Below, one piece after another: positions 46,413 through 57,785 of a stretch of DNA of 64,000 nucleotides. Source of the DNA: Ophiura sarsii (taxonomy: Eukaryota; Echinodermata; Ophiuroidea; Amphilepidida; Ophiuridae); the NCBI GenBank assembly GCA_035610835.1, contig CM069459.1:53185755-53249754 (forward strand), given 5' to 3'. Made by a program: the position numbers and the translations under genes. Position 1 is the first letter of the stretch. Each line of letters starts with the position of its first letter. A model generated the notes under the pieces. The model was not told the DNA's origin. It made no database searches and was given only the letters and a program-made list of their open reading frames with translations.

Positions 46413-46796
46413 AGGCATATTATGTGATCTTTTCCAGGGAGCGCCCTCTATTCATGATATTTTTTAGAAAGTAGATTTTCTTGCAGATTTACATTTCTGA
46501 TCATAAATCGTACATACATTCCAAGTTACAGAGCGATACGATTCCTAATTACCTCAAAATCATGGTTTTAGAGGGAATTTAGACTAGAGTATAATAAGTT
46601 GTCGGACAAAAATCGACATCCGACAGTTTATTTTCACTCTAAAACCATGATTTTGAAGTAATTAAGAATCGTATCGTCCTGTAACTTGGAATGTATGTAC
46701 GATTTATGATCAGAAATGTAAATCTGCAAGAAAATCTGCTTTCAATTTATTTTTGATGTTGAGGGCGTTCCCTGGCTAAGATCACATAATATACCT
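46413..46796. mobile_element. TTAA-flanked MITE, AGGCATATTATG family, copy 2
   Basis: The ends AGGCATATTATGTGATCTT and inverse-related AAGATCACATAATATACCT lie between TTAA (46409-46412 and 46797-46800). Long inner pairing is present, such as TACAGAGCGATACGATTCCT. It lies in the intron between SRCR1b and SRCR2a. Confidence 0.85.
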
Positions 46797-46899
46797 TTAA
46801 ACATAGTTTAGTTGGCTTTCACATGCCGTTAGTCTTATTGTAATTGCTTTTTCTAATCCAACGATATGCTTGATAAATACGGGCACTTAAACGGGTTGT

Positions 46900-47990
46900 G
46901 CCACTTTTTAGGGTGAAATATGCTTGTGGAAAGAGTCATTTTGCTCATTTAATAGTCATTATGATGATAATTATTAGTTTCGAAATACCGTTTAATTGGT
47001 CTCATTTGCTTTATCCTATCAAAACATATGCTTGGTTAAAGTTGATCACTAAAAATCGAATTTGTGCCATTTTTATGAAGAAATGCTTCAAAGCGCTAAA
47101 CATAACAGCAATGTTAACATGGTTAATGGATGATTTATATAAACGGCACAAATTTGATTTGTTTTCTCATGGTCAAACAAACATATCTGTGGATATAGAC
47201 TCAAGCAAATTCGACAAGCAAGCCGGGTGGCATACGAGAGGTTTATAGTTATCTTGAAGCTCGTACAAAAATAAAATCCAAATACGAAATGTTTAATGAT
47301 GGAATTGATACATTCCCCGAAAACGTATTTTTCTAAAAGTGGCACAACCCCAATTGCTCGTTGTTGATCAAACATATTTGCAGATTGTGAATAGTAAACA
47401 TAATCAAATAAACGGCATTTGAAAGCCAACTAAACTATTTTTCAGATTATATAAAAATAACAGCAAAATAATGAGTAATCAATAAGGGCAATGACGTGGA
47501 AAATATGCACCCTTGTTTAGGGATACCCTGTATAGGCTATTTGATTATGACTGTAAATGTGGGATACCCGTTGGATATAACGTAAAGATGGATATTGATA
47601 TGACTTCAATACAGCTATCACATGTTGTGTAATATAATTATTCAATACCAAGACCGCAAGATTATACTCCAGTGTAAGAAGCATTTTTTGTTTTTGTTTT
47701 TTTACATGGAACATGGTTCTAGCAACACGATTACTTTGTAATATCAACCAAAACAATTTGATATATCCGGAAATACTCTGCTTTGGACTTGACCCATCAA
47801 AGTTTATATGCACAAAATTGTAACGTTTACTCTAATCATTGCTAAGTTGCATAATTGGTACAGAAATGATGTGCTGATGAAACTCATTTTAATTGTAATG
47901 ATGGAGTGTTGGATACGTGATCAAATTTGCATTGAAATCCATAAAACTAAATGTGAAACAGTCTAACAAACTAAAGATTTAGCAATTCAC
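46900..47990. other. Intron between SRCR exons, nothing recognised
   Basis: AT-rich sequence. CGTTTAATT/GTGCCACTTTTTAG-type inverted pieces near 46880-46910 and 47325-47345 hint at one more palindrome. No exon seen. Confidence 0.4.
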
Positions 47991-47994
47991 CTAC

Positions 47995-48075
47995 CGTAAC
48001 ATTGGACTCCTGCAAACTGTGAATAACAATCTTCGAGGGAGTCGTCGTGACTACAATCTTGCAACGATGTCTCAG
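47995..48075 (-). CDS. Exon: second half of SRCR domain 1
   Basis: 27 codons, too short for a simple open-frame search. Translation: SETSLQDCSHDD, then SLEDCYSQFAGVQCY. This is the canonical SRCR C-terminal pattern (E-x-x-L-x-x-C-x-H ... C ... A-G-V-x-C). Donor GTAGGT; acceptor AAAAAG. Phase 1 at both ends matches its neighbours. Confidence 0.85.
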
Positions 48076-48479
48076 CTTTTTAAAGATAATTAAATCAACC
48101 AAGGCAATTATCAATGTCTCTATTTGGCATGCATGAGAATGAACATCATTGAAAACCCCTGAAAACCTTAAAGAGGTGCGTGAAAATGGACTAAAAAGAT
48201 TTTAAAAACGGGCTGGAATTAAAAGAAAGTACGGAATCTTTGAATAAAAAAACACATTCATATATCATTTCAGCAACTCGTTCTACATACAGAAGACATC
48301 GTTTTCAATGTTTCATATATGATAGCATTTCATGAGTCCGCATTTAAGTTTAACTGTTGATTTATTTTGATTTAATGTTTTTGGATGCAAGAGACTCCCC
48401 AGTTACGAAAGTTATGTTTAATGTAGCCTACTCATTTTTTTAATGTAAAGTGGTATTTCGAGCCATGAGGGCAAATGCC

Positions 48480-48850
48480 CCACTACCCCCCCCCCCCCCC
48501 CCCCCCACCTCGCCCTTCCTGCACCCTTGGTCGTGTTGCCTTTACGGCCCTGTAATAGAACCAACGACTAGTTTGATGGCCAAATTGCTATCAATGGCGG
48601 CACTATGGGGAGGGGCAAGTCCCCCAGTCACAACCTTTGCTCCCCCTCCCCCCCCCCCCCCTCAGCTCTAGCCACACTCCATGTTGTCCCCAAAATCCAT
48701 AATCCAAAATTAGCTTTAAAATTGGTCTAAAATGTCTAATTCAGAACAAATAAACAAATTAAGTTAATGTCAGGCAATTATTCCAATAAAGCCAACATTC
48801 TCGCCCCCATGATTTGTTCTTGCCACAGCCCCCCCCCCCCCCCCCCCCAC
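48480..48850. repeat. Poly-C tracts in the SRCR1 intron
   Basis: C runs of about 15 to 20 bases at 48486-48506, 48647-48661 and 48829-48847. Proline-rich open frames here are artefacts of the tracts. Confidence 0.8.
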
Positions 48851-48951
48851 TCAAATAAAGAAATATTTAAACGCCACTGTTGCTATTCTCTGAAACATGA
48901 TCAAAGACCAGTCCCTGTCTATATCGTAAATACAACCTCATCTATACTTAC

Positions 48952-49218
48952 ATCCATTACATATTACATCATGGACGCGCAGAATATCGCCGTTTTTCGT
49001 GTCATTTCGTTCCACTGTGACTGGCCATCCTCCTTTAAACTGAAGTTGCCTGCATGCAACTGTAGCTTCGTGTAAACCCCATTTACTCTGTCCTGATCCT
49101 AGACAGATCAAACTCCAATATGTAGTGTCATCCAGTTCAACTTCAACTGTTCCCCTGCGAGGATTGTCCTCGGCGGGGTCCACCCTGATATCTAGGATCT
49201 TCCGGGCACTTTCTGAAT
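48952..49218 (-). CDS. Exon: first half of SRCR domain 1
   Basis: 89 codons, acceptor TTTTGTAG and donor GTAAGT. It opens with KILDIRV and continues GTVEVELDDTTYWSLIC, ATVACRQLQF and VHDVICNG, which follow the SRCR order: strand 1, W-x-x-x-C, the V-A-C-R-Q-L helix, and the C that begins the last third. The tryptophan and both cysteines of this half are present. The split after C-N-G is completed by the exon at 48075, giving C-N-G-S-E-T-S-L-Q-D-C, a typical SRCR signature. The domain lacks an obvious preceding signal peptide, so at least one 5' exon is missing. Confidence 0.85.
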
Positions 49219-49331
49219 CTACAAAATGGTGAAATTTGGTAGCATCAAATATCTGTAGCAAATTTATTAGGGACGAGCTCAAGTTTGGTTGAAACTTTTT
49301 TAAAAAGGAGGGCGAAGCGCGCACACATTTA

Positions 49332-49605
49332 GGGGCGATATCCAAACTCTACAGTGATTATAATATAGTATTTCTTAAAGAATATAACACAACCTTCCTT
49401 GCGCTTTGATCTGTCTGCTTCACTAATTCAGCCATCGAGAGTACTACAATAGTTCTATTGTTAACGCCAGATAAGTAGAGAGGTTTCTAGTTAATCACCG
49501 ATCTTTTTCCGATGCTTTTAACAATAGAACGAAATACCGTTGGAATATCGTTGTAAAATCGCTAGAAAAATGCTTTAAATCACTGTAGAGTTTGGATATC
49601 GCCCC
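49332..49605. mobile_element. MITE, GGGGCCATATCCAAACTCT family, copy 2
   Basis: The ends GGGGCGATATCCAAACTCTA and inverse TAGAGTTTGGATATCGCCCC are flanked by TTA on both sides (49329-49331 and 49606-49608), as in PIF/Harbinger-like elements. The interior is largely shared with 15668-16028 but shorter. Confidence 0.83.
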
Positions 49606-49864
49606 TTAAGTAAAATGTGTTTTGGAACTAAAATGGTCTAGCAAAATGTCACAGAGACCAGTGATTTTTCCAATTACAGGGGCGGATTTATGCCGGTATT
49701 TTCTATTGAGAAGCTATGTGTGCCTCGAATTAAGATCGATCATCAGAAACGGTTATTAAAAGGCCTTGACCAATGGCCATGAGCCGACCCAGATGGGTTT
49801 AATTTTCCCAAATTGACAAAATATTTCAGATTTTGGTTAATGTGTAATTTTGAAACAAAATCCT

Positions 49865-50625
49865 AAAAGACGACTGTTGAATCCAATATCCATTCATAAT
49901 GGACACGATGCTGAAGTCCACGACGGGAAAAAAGCGTAATAACACTATTTGATTTAAGCAAAACTTGAATCAAGAATGTATACATATTGCATTACACAGT
50001 TGCGCCCATTTCCATAAAAAAATGAATAGATTTGTTGGTCATTTTGTAAGAGATTTGTTCGCCCGTGGTACCACTGATCTGTTTTACCGCTGTTAAAGTA
50101 ACATTAGAATTCTAACCGGGCGAATGTTGAATCCAATTTGCATTCATCGAAACGATGATAGACTTGAATCAAGTCCACGATCGAATAAAGCGTAACAACA
50201 CTGTACTATTTAAAGGTAGATGTTCCGATTTTCAACTTGAAGTTTTCTATTCGACATGAAAGGTCATCCTCAAAAAAGTCGTATTCCAAAGTTTGAGTTG
50301 CATAACTCTAATGGTTCTTATTTTAGACGCACAAGATGCCGTGAAATGTGCCCATTGAGTTGTACACAAACTATATTGGTGGTAATACTTTTCGCGGTAA
50401 TTCGATGTTATTCCGACGATTTCTTCGTAATCCTACTGATTTGGACCGTCAAATTTCAGTATGTTAATCAGAAAAATATGATCTTTCATATGATATGAAA
50501 ATCGCCATATGTTTGAGAAAAATCTGTGTTATGAAAATGTGATCGGGTCATCTACCTTTAAGCAAGATTTGTATCTAGCCTTTAATGTATGTTGCATTAC
50601 GCATTTACGCCGTATGCATACGCAG
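49865..50625 (+). repeat. Two direct copies of a repeat unit, one split by a MITE
   Basis: GTTGAATCCAATATCCATTC (49875) and GTTGAATCCAATTTGCATTC (50128), then GTCCACGA and AAAGCGTAA, occur in both. The second copy is interrupted at 50214-50557 and resumes GCAAGATTTGTATC, corresponding to GCAAAACTTGAATC at 49968. Confidence 0.75.
50214..50557. mobile_element. TTAA-flanked MITE, AGGTAGATG ends
   Basis: The ends AGGTAGATG and CATCTACCT lie between TTAA (50210-50213 and 50558-50561). Next to the ends CCGATTTTCA and inverse-related sequence occur. The neighbouring repeat unit at about 49955-49985 has no insertion, giving an empty site. The 80-codon frame inside is not a recognised protein. Confidence 0.82.
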
Positions 50626-50629
50626 TTGC

Positions 50630-51030
50630 GCTTACTAATCTTACCTGATAACATACTGCATGTGATAATGAACCAACATTCGACTACAGTCCACGTCATT
50701 ATAACCATGATTTACCAACTGCAGTCTTGTATTAAAGTGTCGCTGTTTAAGGCCTTTATGAGCCAACATACGGCTACAGTCCAGGTCATTATAACCATGA
50801 TTTACCAACTGCAGTCTTGTATTAAATTGTCGCCGTTAAGGGCTTTATGACCTAGATGTCATGAGCTCTCTCTTTGTTGCGCCTCACGAGAATCGTTTCA
50901 AAACAATGAACCCATTAAACGACAATGGTGGAAAATAAGCTTTATCATAAGGAAGATCCGGTGTGGGTGTAATGGTATATAATTATTCCCTATAGTATAG
51001 TGTGTTTCGAATTGCATTTAACAGCGTATT
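50630..51030 (+). repeat. Copy of the 25645-26835 repeat with tandem 90-bp units
   Basis: GTTGCGCTTACTAATCTTAC matches 25648. A unit with TTATAACCATGATTTACCAA and CTGCAGTCTTGTATTAAA is present twice (about 50665-50755 and 50762-50850). The rest matches 26464-26835. Confidence 0.75.
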
Positions 51031-51840
51031 CTACTAATTGCAGCACATAAACGCGGGTTGCTACTCGAGGTGCTAGCGTATACACGCGAGCGTCGAAATA
51101 CGCGTGCGTAAATGCTGCGTCTGTAAAGTTACGTCACTGTCCAGAGGAAGAAAACAGAATATCGTTATTTCAATTCTGGCAGTATCAACCAAAAGTGTTT
51201 GGACACTTTACTTTGGACTTTGAATATATTTAATTGCGAATAAAACATGTTAAATAAAAGCAATAATTTGCTAGCATCGCAGACTTAAAATCGGCGAAGT
51301 TGTACTGCATAAACAACGACAAAGCGCGTGATGGAACGTCCATTGCACTGTGTGTTTTTCAGTTTCCTGCTTTTTCTTTGGTTTGAAACTAAGAGTGTAT
51401 GAATCATTATCATATGCACGATAGCATTATGCGCACACAGAGGACTAATTTGTTCATTATTAGAGAACCAAAAAATGGTCCTCCGAGCACACAGTTAATC
51501 AGACTTGTTGCTAGGAGCTCTGCTTGAGTGCACACCCATGTATGGAGACTCCACCTTATTATTTGCATAATCGTGCACGTTCACACACGTCCCTGCATCA
51601 ATACAATACCAAGGTTTTTAGCCCTAGCAACAGAGTACAGTTGGCAATTTAAGGCTGTTTTGAGCAAATAAGTGCTGTACAATTCTATCATGGCTTTTAC
51701 TCAAGACCCCAGTGAATCAATTTCGCCGTTTCACCCCAAGTAATTGAAAATGCTTTGGGAGGTTATGGGTTCGAGTTTCAACACATAACAACCATATACG
51801 CTTTATGATATCAAATCAGATCCATAATGTTTAACCTATT
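51031..51840. other. Nothing recognised
   Basis: No exon, element end or RNA gene recognised in this stretch. Confidence 0.4.
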
Positions 51841-51842
51841 AG

Positions 51843-52136
51843 CAGTCAGCTCTGGAACGAGAGCCCGTTTCACTTGAGGGCGCTACAAATTGACTGGTGT
51901 GCGTCACCGTAGTATTAACGTGTTCCTGTCATTTCTTTCTCAATCTGTGACGGGAAGCCGTTCCCTTGGAAACGCAGTCCCGTTCCCAAGCCCGCCCTCT
52001 ATTGAAATATCAAACTTATTCGTCACCCAGCTGAAGACGAACTCCCGTCACTTGATGCATAGCATGTGTAAACATTGACGGCAGTGCGTCACTAAATAAC
52101 ACGCTCTCAAGCCGAACGCGCTCCCGTTCCAGACTG
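51843..52136. mobile_element. MITE with 5-bp duplication, copy 2
   Basis: It starts CAGTCAGCTCTGGAACG and ends CGTTCCAGACTG, flanked by ATTAG on both sides (51838-51842 and 52137-52141). It has inverted interior similarity to 25787-26452 (GTGACGCACTGCCGTCA against TGACGGCAGTGCGTCAC). It is shorter, so an internal deletion derivative. Confidence 0.85.
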
Positions 52137-52139
52137 ATT

Positions 52140-52800
52140 AGAGATTATCCATGCGCAACGGATATTACAAATGGGAGTCCCACCCGGACTATTCTACTGT
52201 AGCTATCCGCAACTGACTACAGCGGACTACAATTTAATCGGTGCACCATGAAACAGGTGTGTTCTTCTTTCTGAAAATCTTGAACACAATTATTATTCCC
52301 GAGAAGATGGCAGCTAATCCATAAATAAATAAATAAAATAAATAGATCTTAAATAAAAATGTTTCTTGCTGGTACGTTATAATGTTGTTGCATTTGATCT
52401 ACGTTTCGAAAGGAAACACTATATAGTTGAACTAACAATGACATAGAAATCACAGGATGCGGTGTAAAAGTGTGAGAAAAAGTAATTTCTTTCCTTGTTG
52501 ACAGGAATCCAGACGGTATAATAATTTATGGTTTCATATTGTGATTTGATTGTGACACAGAGTCCGGGATATCTATCTATGAACACATGGTACATGACCC
52601 ATATTAACTATTCATAAACAGTTTTCATTGGTGCCATTTTCTTCCTGGTATGGGGTTGGGTTACTTAACAACAATTTTTTTTCAATTTAGTTTTTTTTTT
52701 CCAGTATAGTTTATCGTAATCATGATTTAAACAAAACAATTTTACTATAGCGGGGTAGTACCTTTCTGTAATAATTATTATAATAATGCATTTGATATAA
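52140..52800. other. Nothing recognised apart from a short AATA repeat
   Basis: (AAAT)n at about 52320-52345. No gene or paired repeat seen. Confidence 0.4.
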
Positions 52801-52803
52801 TTA

Positions 52804-53070
52804 CGGACGATGCCGGACGTAGGCTCGCTCACGAATATTCAAGGTTAAATTACGCGTACGAGGCAACGTCATCAAGCGAATGGGACGACGGGTTAATGAC
52901 GGGTTAAATTCAAAACATGATACTGACAATGGAGTTGGTTATCCCACTCCAGCATTTTTGGGATGAAATAATTAAGTTCCAACGGGTGATGAATTTTCAG
53001 TGGTCATATAATTAAAATCCAACGGAGATTCAAAATGTACAGCCATTTGTGTTCAGATCCACCATCGTCT
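52804..53070. mobile_element. Diverged relative of the CAGACGACG hAT-like MITE
   Basis: Reverse-orientation similarity to 24407-24686: AATATTCAAGGTTAAA, ACGTCATCAAGCGAATGGGA and ATGAAATAATTAAGTTCCAA correspond to its inverse. The ends CGGACGATGCCGG and CCACCATCGTCT are decayed. Confidence 0.7.
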
Positions 53071-53072
53071 AT

Positions 53073-54431
53073 GGCAAGTATATTGCACAATAGAACATCG
53101 ATAAACCACGAAAAACCAGGTTTTTCGACCGATAAACCTGGTTTTTAGCCGATAAACTTGGTTTTTTAATTCGATTGCCATAGTTTGTTTTGGTAAACCT
53201 GGTTTTTCGAAGTCGATTGTCATAGTTTTTTGAAAAACCAGGTTTCTCGGTCGATAAACCTGGTTTTTCAAAAACTATGACAATCGAATTCGAAAAACCT
53301 GGTTTTTCGATCGAAAAACCAGGTTTATCAAAACAAACTATGACAATCGAATTAAAAAACCAAGTTTATCGGCGAAAAACCAGGTTTATCGGTCGAGAAA
53401 CCTGGTTTTTCAAAAACTATGACAATCGAATTCGAAAAACCTGGTTTTTCGATTGAAAAACCAGGTTTATCAAAAAAAAACTATGACAATCGAATCGATT
53501 GTTAGAGTTTTAAGTGCTCCCAGGGATAATGAAGGTAGGGATCGGCCACTTCAGAATGTGGCGCTGGATGTCCCGTGTACCAAAAGTGCACTTGAGTTTC
53601 TTATCCTATAGAATTATATATCGAAGATCAATGGTTCTGACTTTAGTTTGGAAGTGCCAGCCCAACACATAATAGGACTATCCATTTCATATTGAAGTGC
53701 CCCCGGGTATGCTATAGATGAGGTGACCTATGATGTCATGTATTTACAAATGGGACACCCTCTGTTGTTTCCCTCCAGGCAGAATATACAGTAAAGTCAA
53801 TGAAGACAACATGAAATTTCTTTCTAATGAATTGTAAAACTCATTTAGTTTTAGTTTTTTTGTGAAATGCGATAGCTTATAGCATTCCTAAGCAAGTTTA
53901 AAGACAGACAGTTTTGATAACAATTTGCTGTGACACCACAATCTAGTTAGAAAACCTGATCTGGCCTATGTAAACTATAGGAACTCTTGCCCGGTGTGTT
54001 TTGTCTCAAACCAACAGAGGGCATCCTAAATGTCAACAAATGTCACCTCATCTATAGGCAATACCGTACAACTATTGAGCAACCTCTCGGCTCGGGCAAT
54101 AATAACGGCATCTATATTGCTTGAGTCTGGTCCCACCAAGCACCAAACGTCCCATGCACTTGCTAAATACACGTAAAGCTAAACTTACGTACCTTTCAAG
54201 AGATCTCAGGAAGGCTGAAACATGGTCTAAGAACGTGTCAATTGTTCCGACTTCCGCAAAATTCGAAAAACCATGTTTATCAACAACAAAAACTATGACT
54301 ATCGAATTGACAAACCAAGTTTATCGGTCGATAAACCAGGTTTTTCAAAAACTATGACAATCGAATTCGAAAAACCTGGTTTTTCGATCAAAAAACCAGG
54401 TTTTTCTGTTCTATTGTGCAATATACTTGCC
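53073..54431. repeat. Element with perfect 25-bp inverted ends and arrays of AAAACCTGGTTTTTCG palindromes
   Basis: The end from 53073 (GGCAAGTATATTGCACAA...) is matched perfectly in inverse at 54407-54431. The left block 53100-53480 holds about eight copies of a palindromic unit, AAAAACCTGGTTTTTCG facing CGAAAAACCAGGTTT, separated by AAACTATGACAATCGAATT. The right block 54262-54406 has about four. A MITE (53715-54056) sits between. No coding frame is credible. Confidence 0.75.
53715..54056. mobile_element. MITE, GATGAGGTGAC family, copy 2
   Basis: CTATAGATGAGGTGAC at the left and GTCACCTCATCTATAG at the right are perfect inverses. The interior is the inverse of 12693-13034. The exact split between end and TA duplication is ambiguous because the flanks are palindromic. 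Confidence 0.82.
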
Positions 54432-54449
54432 AAAGTCGTCTGTATGATA

Positions 54450-56415
54450 ATGCATTCATTTATAATGTGCCATCTATCTAGACAACCTATTCCTCTAGGC
54501 GCAAACATTACAACAAATATAAGCGAACAGGAATACAACGCACGCGATATCTGAGAGAAATTCTATCACTCTCCACAACGTCAAAATCATCCTCCATATT
54601 TACAGAAACTAACTGTAACGAAACATGCCGTAACATACATAGCGCTACCATAACGTCTGGAACGGCCCATCAGGGCATGTTGCCCACCCTGAATACCAGT
54701 GGCTCCCACCATGGCTTATGCATTGGATCCCGCCATGGCTATATAAAGGCATATTACCATAATGAGTGGAATGAACGAAGAGCGACTCAAAATACCCAAG
54801 CATTGTCTTCCCGACACTGCTCCCGCCTTGGCTCCCGAGTCCCGCCTTAGCTTCCAACCATGACTACGGTGTACCGTATTATAATAGCCTATATGAAGGA
54901 CTGCACGGTGTAACCCAGGGAACGGGCGTTAAGGGGCGTGCCCTCCCCTCTAGAAAAAGGAGTGGTGGAAAAGGAAAGTGAGCGAGGGAGGAAGAGGGAG
55001 GGGAGGAAGGAAGGGATACTATAAGTCCAGTAGCGGCACCATTGTACCACGGTGGGGAGGGGGTTGGCAAAAGAAAATGTTCTTCCCCGCCCCCATATCA
55101 ATTCCCGCCTCATTTACCAAAACACAATCGAAAATGATGACCTTATAATTAGCCTGAAAATGCAGGTCAAATTAGGCTATTTTTAGGCAATTTTGACACT
55201 AAAACTAATTTTCGCACGCTTCGTGCGATCCCAACCATCAAAAATAATGTGTAAACTCCGCCACTGACCAAGTCTTAATTTTATGATAAAATTATAAATA
55301 TTTATAGCAAGGAGAGCTTTTCTAGGCCATTCAGACATGCTAAAACCCTACGGCTTTATTAGGGCTCCGCCCCCTGATCCCCCCAGGGGATTTCCCCCTG
55401 GACCCCACACATCTAGGGCTAAGCATAGAAACTTTTTAATATTTTGCGCCTCCCTCAACGTCAGACTCTAGGTTCGCACCTTGGGGGCAACTTTGGAAGT
55501 GACAGGAACTTGATCAAAGAGCCCACAACTTGTCTTCCCAACTTGGCTCCCGCCTTGGCTACCGAGTCCTGCCTTAGCACCAGATATGGCTACGGCGTAT
55601 GAGAACAACGAAGTTGTGGTAGCGTATAGGTCAAGTACGACCGTAAGGATAGAGGCACCGACACGTTCCAACCAAATTCTCAAGAATTTGTTTCCTCTTT
55701 TAACCTCATTATCTTTATTTTTATCTAAACAATAGCTAGATTATAATATTACATCAAATAATAATACACATAATGTTAATATAGATATATTGTTTTATCA
55801 TATTATATAATGTGATAACATGTTACGTAAAGACGTGATATAAAATATATTTTCATCTTCATATCAAAACATATTCCAGTATACTTTGCAATGTTCTAAA
55901 TCTTGTTAAGCTTAAATTTCTTTTCGAAACTGCGATAATTTGGTCAGTCCTCTAAATTTCCAACAAAAATAAAATTGAAATAGGTGTTTTTTATTTTAAA
56001 TTATTCTTGATTTATGTACAGCATAGGATAATACTTTAACATTTAATCCAAAAAGTGTTGATATACCGTAGTTGCATTTTACAAAATGTGATCATGATTA
56101 TATAAACAATTACATACATTACACATGTCTGAGTCACTTAATTGCCATTTACATAAATTCTTTTTACATCAAATAAGATTGTTCATGAGATTATATTGAA
56201 CATCTTATTAACTATTCTATTTCTCATTTTGAAAGAAAATATTTTACTCCAATCATTTCTAGTTATATTTTGCTTTCCCAATACTTTATACAAGAGGCTT
56301 CTTCTGAGTATTTAAAATGTTATATGTCTTTAGTTAGTAAACCGTATTCTTGAAAAATTGTACAAATACTTTTCTCCTGTGAACACAAATTTTTCCTTTT
56401 TACTTCTTGTTTCAA
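54450..56415. other. No gene; two related CTTGGCTCCCG segments
   Basis: TGTCTTCCCGACACTGCTCC...GTCCCGCCTTAGC (about 54800-54855) and TTGTCTTCCCAACTTGGCTC...GTCCTGCCTTAGC (about 55530-55585) are related, suggesting a diverged repeat family. A GC-rich hairpin-like stretch lies near 55365-55430 (CCCCAGGGGATTTCCCCCTG). No exon recognised. Confidence 0.45.
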
Positions 56416-56833
56416 TTTTTTTTGAATTGCAGAAATAATCCTTGTTACCATGGCAATAGCCAAAATGGCATTTTCGGACGATTATTGCCATTTTGGCATT
56501 TTTAATCTTTCAATTTTTCAAATTTTGAAGCCTGCGTAACTATTACACTCAGTGGTCATGATTTTTTTTCATTACAAGCTATGGGTAGATAGATACTTAA
56601 ATGCTTCATTGAATGTATCCAAAAAATTGCCAGGTGTCACGGAGGGTTATACCATTTATTTGAAATAGGGGTGTTTTTCAACTTTTTCAAAGTATGCAAA
56701 TATACCAATTCTGCATAGCTTACAACCCATATGGTAACGCTCTGATTTCAACGGGGACCATGTCATGATGAGATGAGACATTAGTCTTATCAAAAATGTT
56801 AATTTGAGTTTGGGGAAAATACTTCCTGTATAT

Positions 56834-57652
56834 ATTGTATTGAAAAATGATGATGACAGAGTAGGTGCAATCTCGCGACTGGAAGCTTGTGTGACAGATA
56901 TCAAAACCTGGTCCACAGCTAATGACCTTAAATTGAATGATGACAAGACTGAAGTTCTCCATATTACATCCCGCTTTAGGAAAAATTCTACGATTTCATC
57001 AGTAAAAATCAATGATTCTCACATTGAGCCAGCTTCCAGTGCCCGCAACCTTGGCATTATCCTTCAAAACGATCTTATGATGGATGTTCATGTTAACAAC
57101 ATTTGTCGTGCGGCTTCTCATGCTCTTTATAAGATAGGTCAAATCCGGCGTTATCTCGATCAGCCAACAACTGAAAGACTTATTCATGCTTTTGTGACTT
57201 GCCGACTCGATAACTGCAATAGTTTACTTTATGCTCTCCCTGATACGCAAATCTCAAAACTTCAACGGATTCAAAACTCTGCTGCTCGACTTGTTACGCT
57301 GTCTAAGATTCGCTGTCACATTTCCCCTGTCCTTCGTGACTTACATTGGCTACCGATCAGATCTCGCATTATCTACAAGATTCTTCTGATAACATTTAAA
57401 TGTACTCGAGCTCTTGCTCCTATGTATCTGCAAGATCTTATTCAACAATACGAGCCCACTCGCAATCTTCGTTCTGGCTCAAAATATCTTCTTGCGCATG
57501 TGTCTTCACCTTCTACTTCATATGGTCGCCGTTCTTTTCAAGATGCTTCTGCTGAACTTTGGAACAATTTACCATATCATGTTAAATCCGCCAAAACTCT
57601 TGAACAGTTCAAATCATTGCTAAAAACTTACCTATTTAATGTTAATGTTTAA
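56834..57652 (+). pseudogene. C-terminal part of an L2/CR1-like reverse transcriptase
   Basis: The frame begins YIVLKNDDDR, which normally follows YADDTQL, so the truncation lies just after the catalytic motif. Then come LKLNDDKTEVLHI, ARNLGIILQNDLMM, ITFKCTRALAPMYL, LRDLHWLPI and RRSFQDASAELWNNLP, and the stop at 57650-57652. This order (K-T-E, L-G-x-x-x-D, L-H-W-L-P) is that of L2/CR1-type elements. The frame is fully open, so the insertion is young compared with the host palindrome. The ATG at 56804 lies in palindrome sequence and is not a real start. Confidence 0.9.
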
Positions 57653-57785
57653 TTTATTTTTGTTTTGTCTTTTGTTACTCATGTTACTGTGTGTTTTGTT
57701 TGTTTGTTTGTGATAGCGCATAGGGACTTAATTGTGTTATGCGCTCAATAAGTATGGTTTTATTATTATTATTATTATTATTATT
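56834..57785 (+). mobile_element. L2/CR1-like LINE 3' end, 5'-truncated, inside the palindrome arm
   Basis: The opposite arm of the palindrome reads, in inverse, CTTCCTGAATATGCAGTGTT without interruption. Here CTTCCTGTATAT and TATATGCAGTGTT are separated by the LINE. It ends GCGCTCAATAAGTATGG plus (ATT)n, a simple-repeat tail typical of CR1/L2 elements. Its coding part is listed separately. Confidence 0.85.

Larger units (their letters stand above)
35034..49218 (-). other. Receptor gene model: SRCR-SRCR-WSC-CCP-transmembrane-tyrosine tail
   Basis: Eight exons on the minus strand: 49218-48952, 48075-47995, 46178-45939, 43820-43689, 42194-41931, 41264-41067, 37219-37135, 35886-35034. Each internal boundary has AG before and GT after. 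The lengths of the first six (267, 81, 240, 132, 264, 198) are multiples of three, with phase-1 introns throughout. The transmembrane exon enters in phase 1 and leaves in phase 2, matching the tail exon. Two scavenger-receptor cysteine-rich domains, one WSC (carbohydrate-binding type) and one sushi domain should lie outside the cell. The tail has repeated phosphotyrosine-type motifs, so the protein is probably a signalling or scavenger receptor of the innate immune kind. No signal-peptide exon was found upstream of 49218. The model is inferred without transcript evidence. Confidence 0.82.

Noticed and set aside
48450..49075. Proline-rich frames
   Set aside because: Produced by poly-C tracts. 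The true exon on the other strand is the SRCR half.
53100..53480. CRISPR array
   Set aside because: The repeats are palindromic with near-identical spacers, and the sequence is animal DNA with no cas genes.
56656..57012. Minus-strand frames overlapping the L2-like LINE
   Set aside because: Shadows of the plus-strand reverse transcriptase and palindrome arm.
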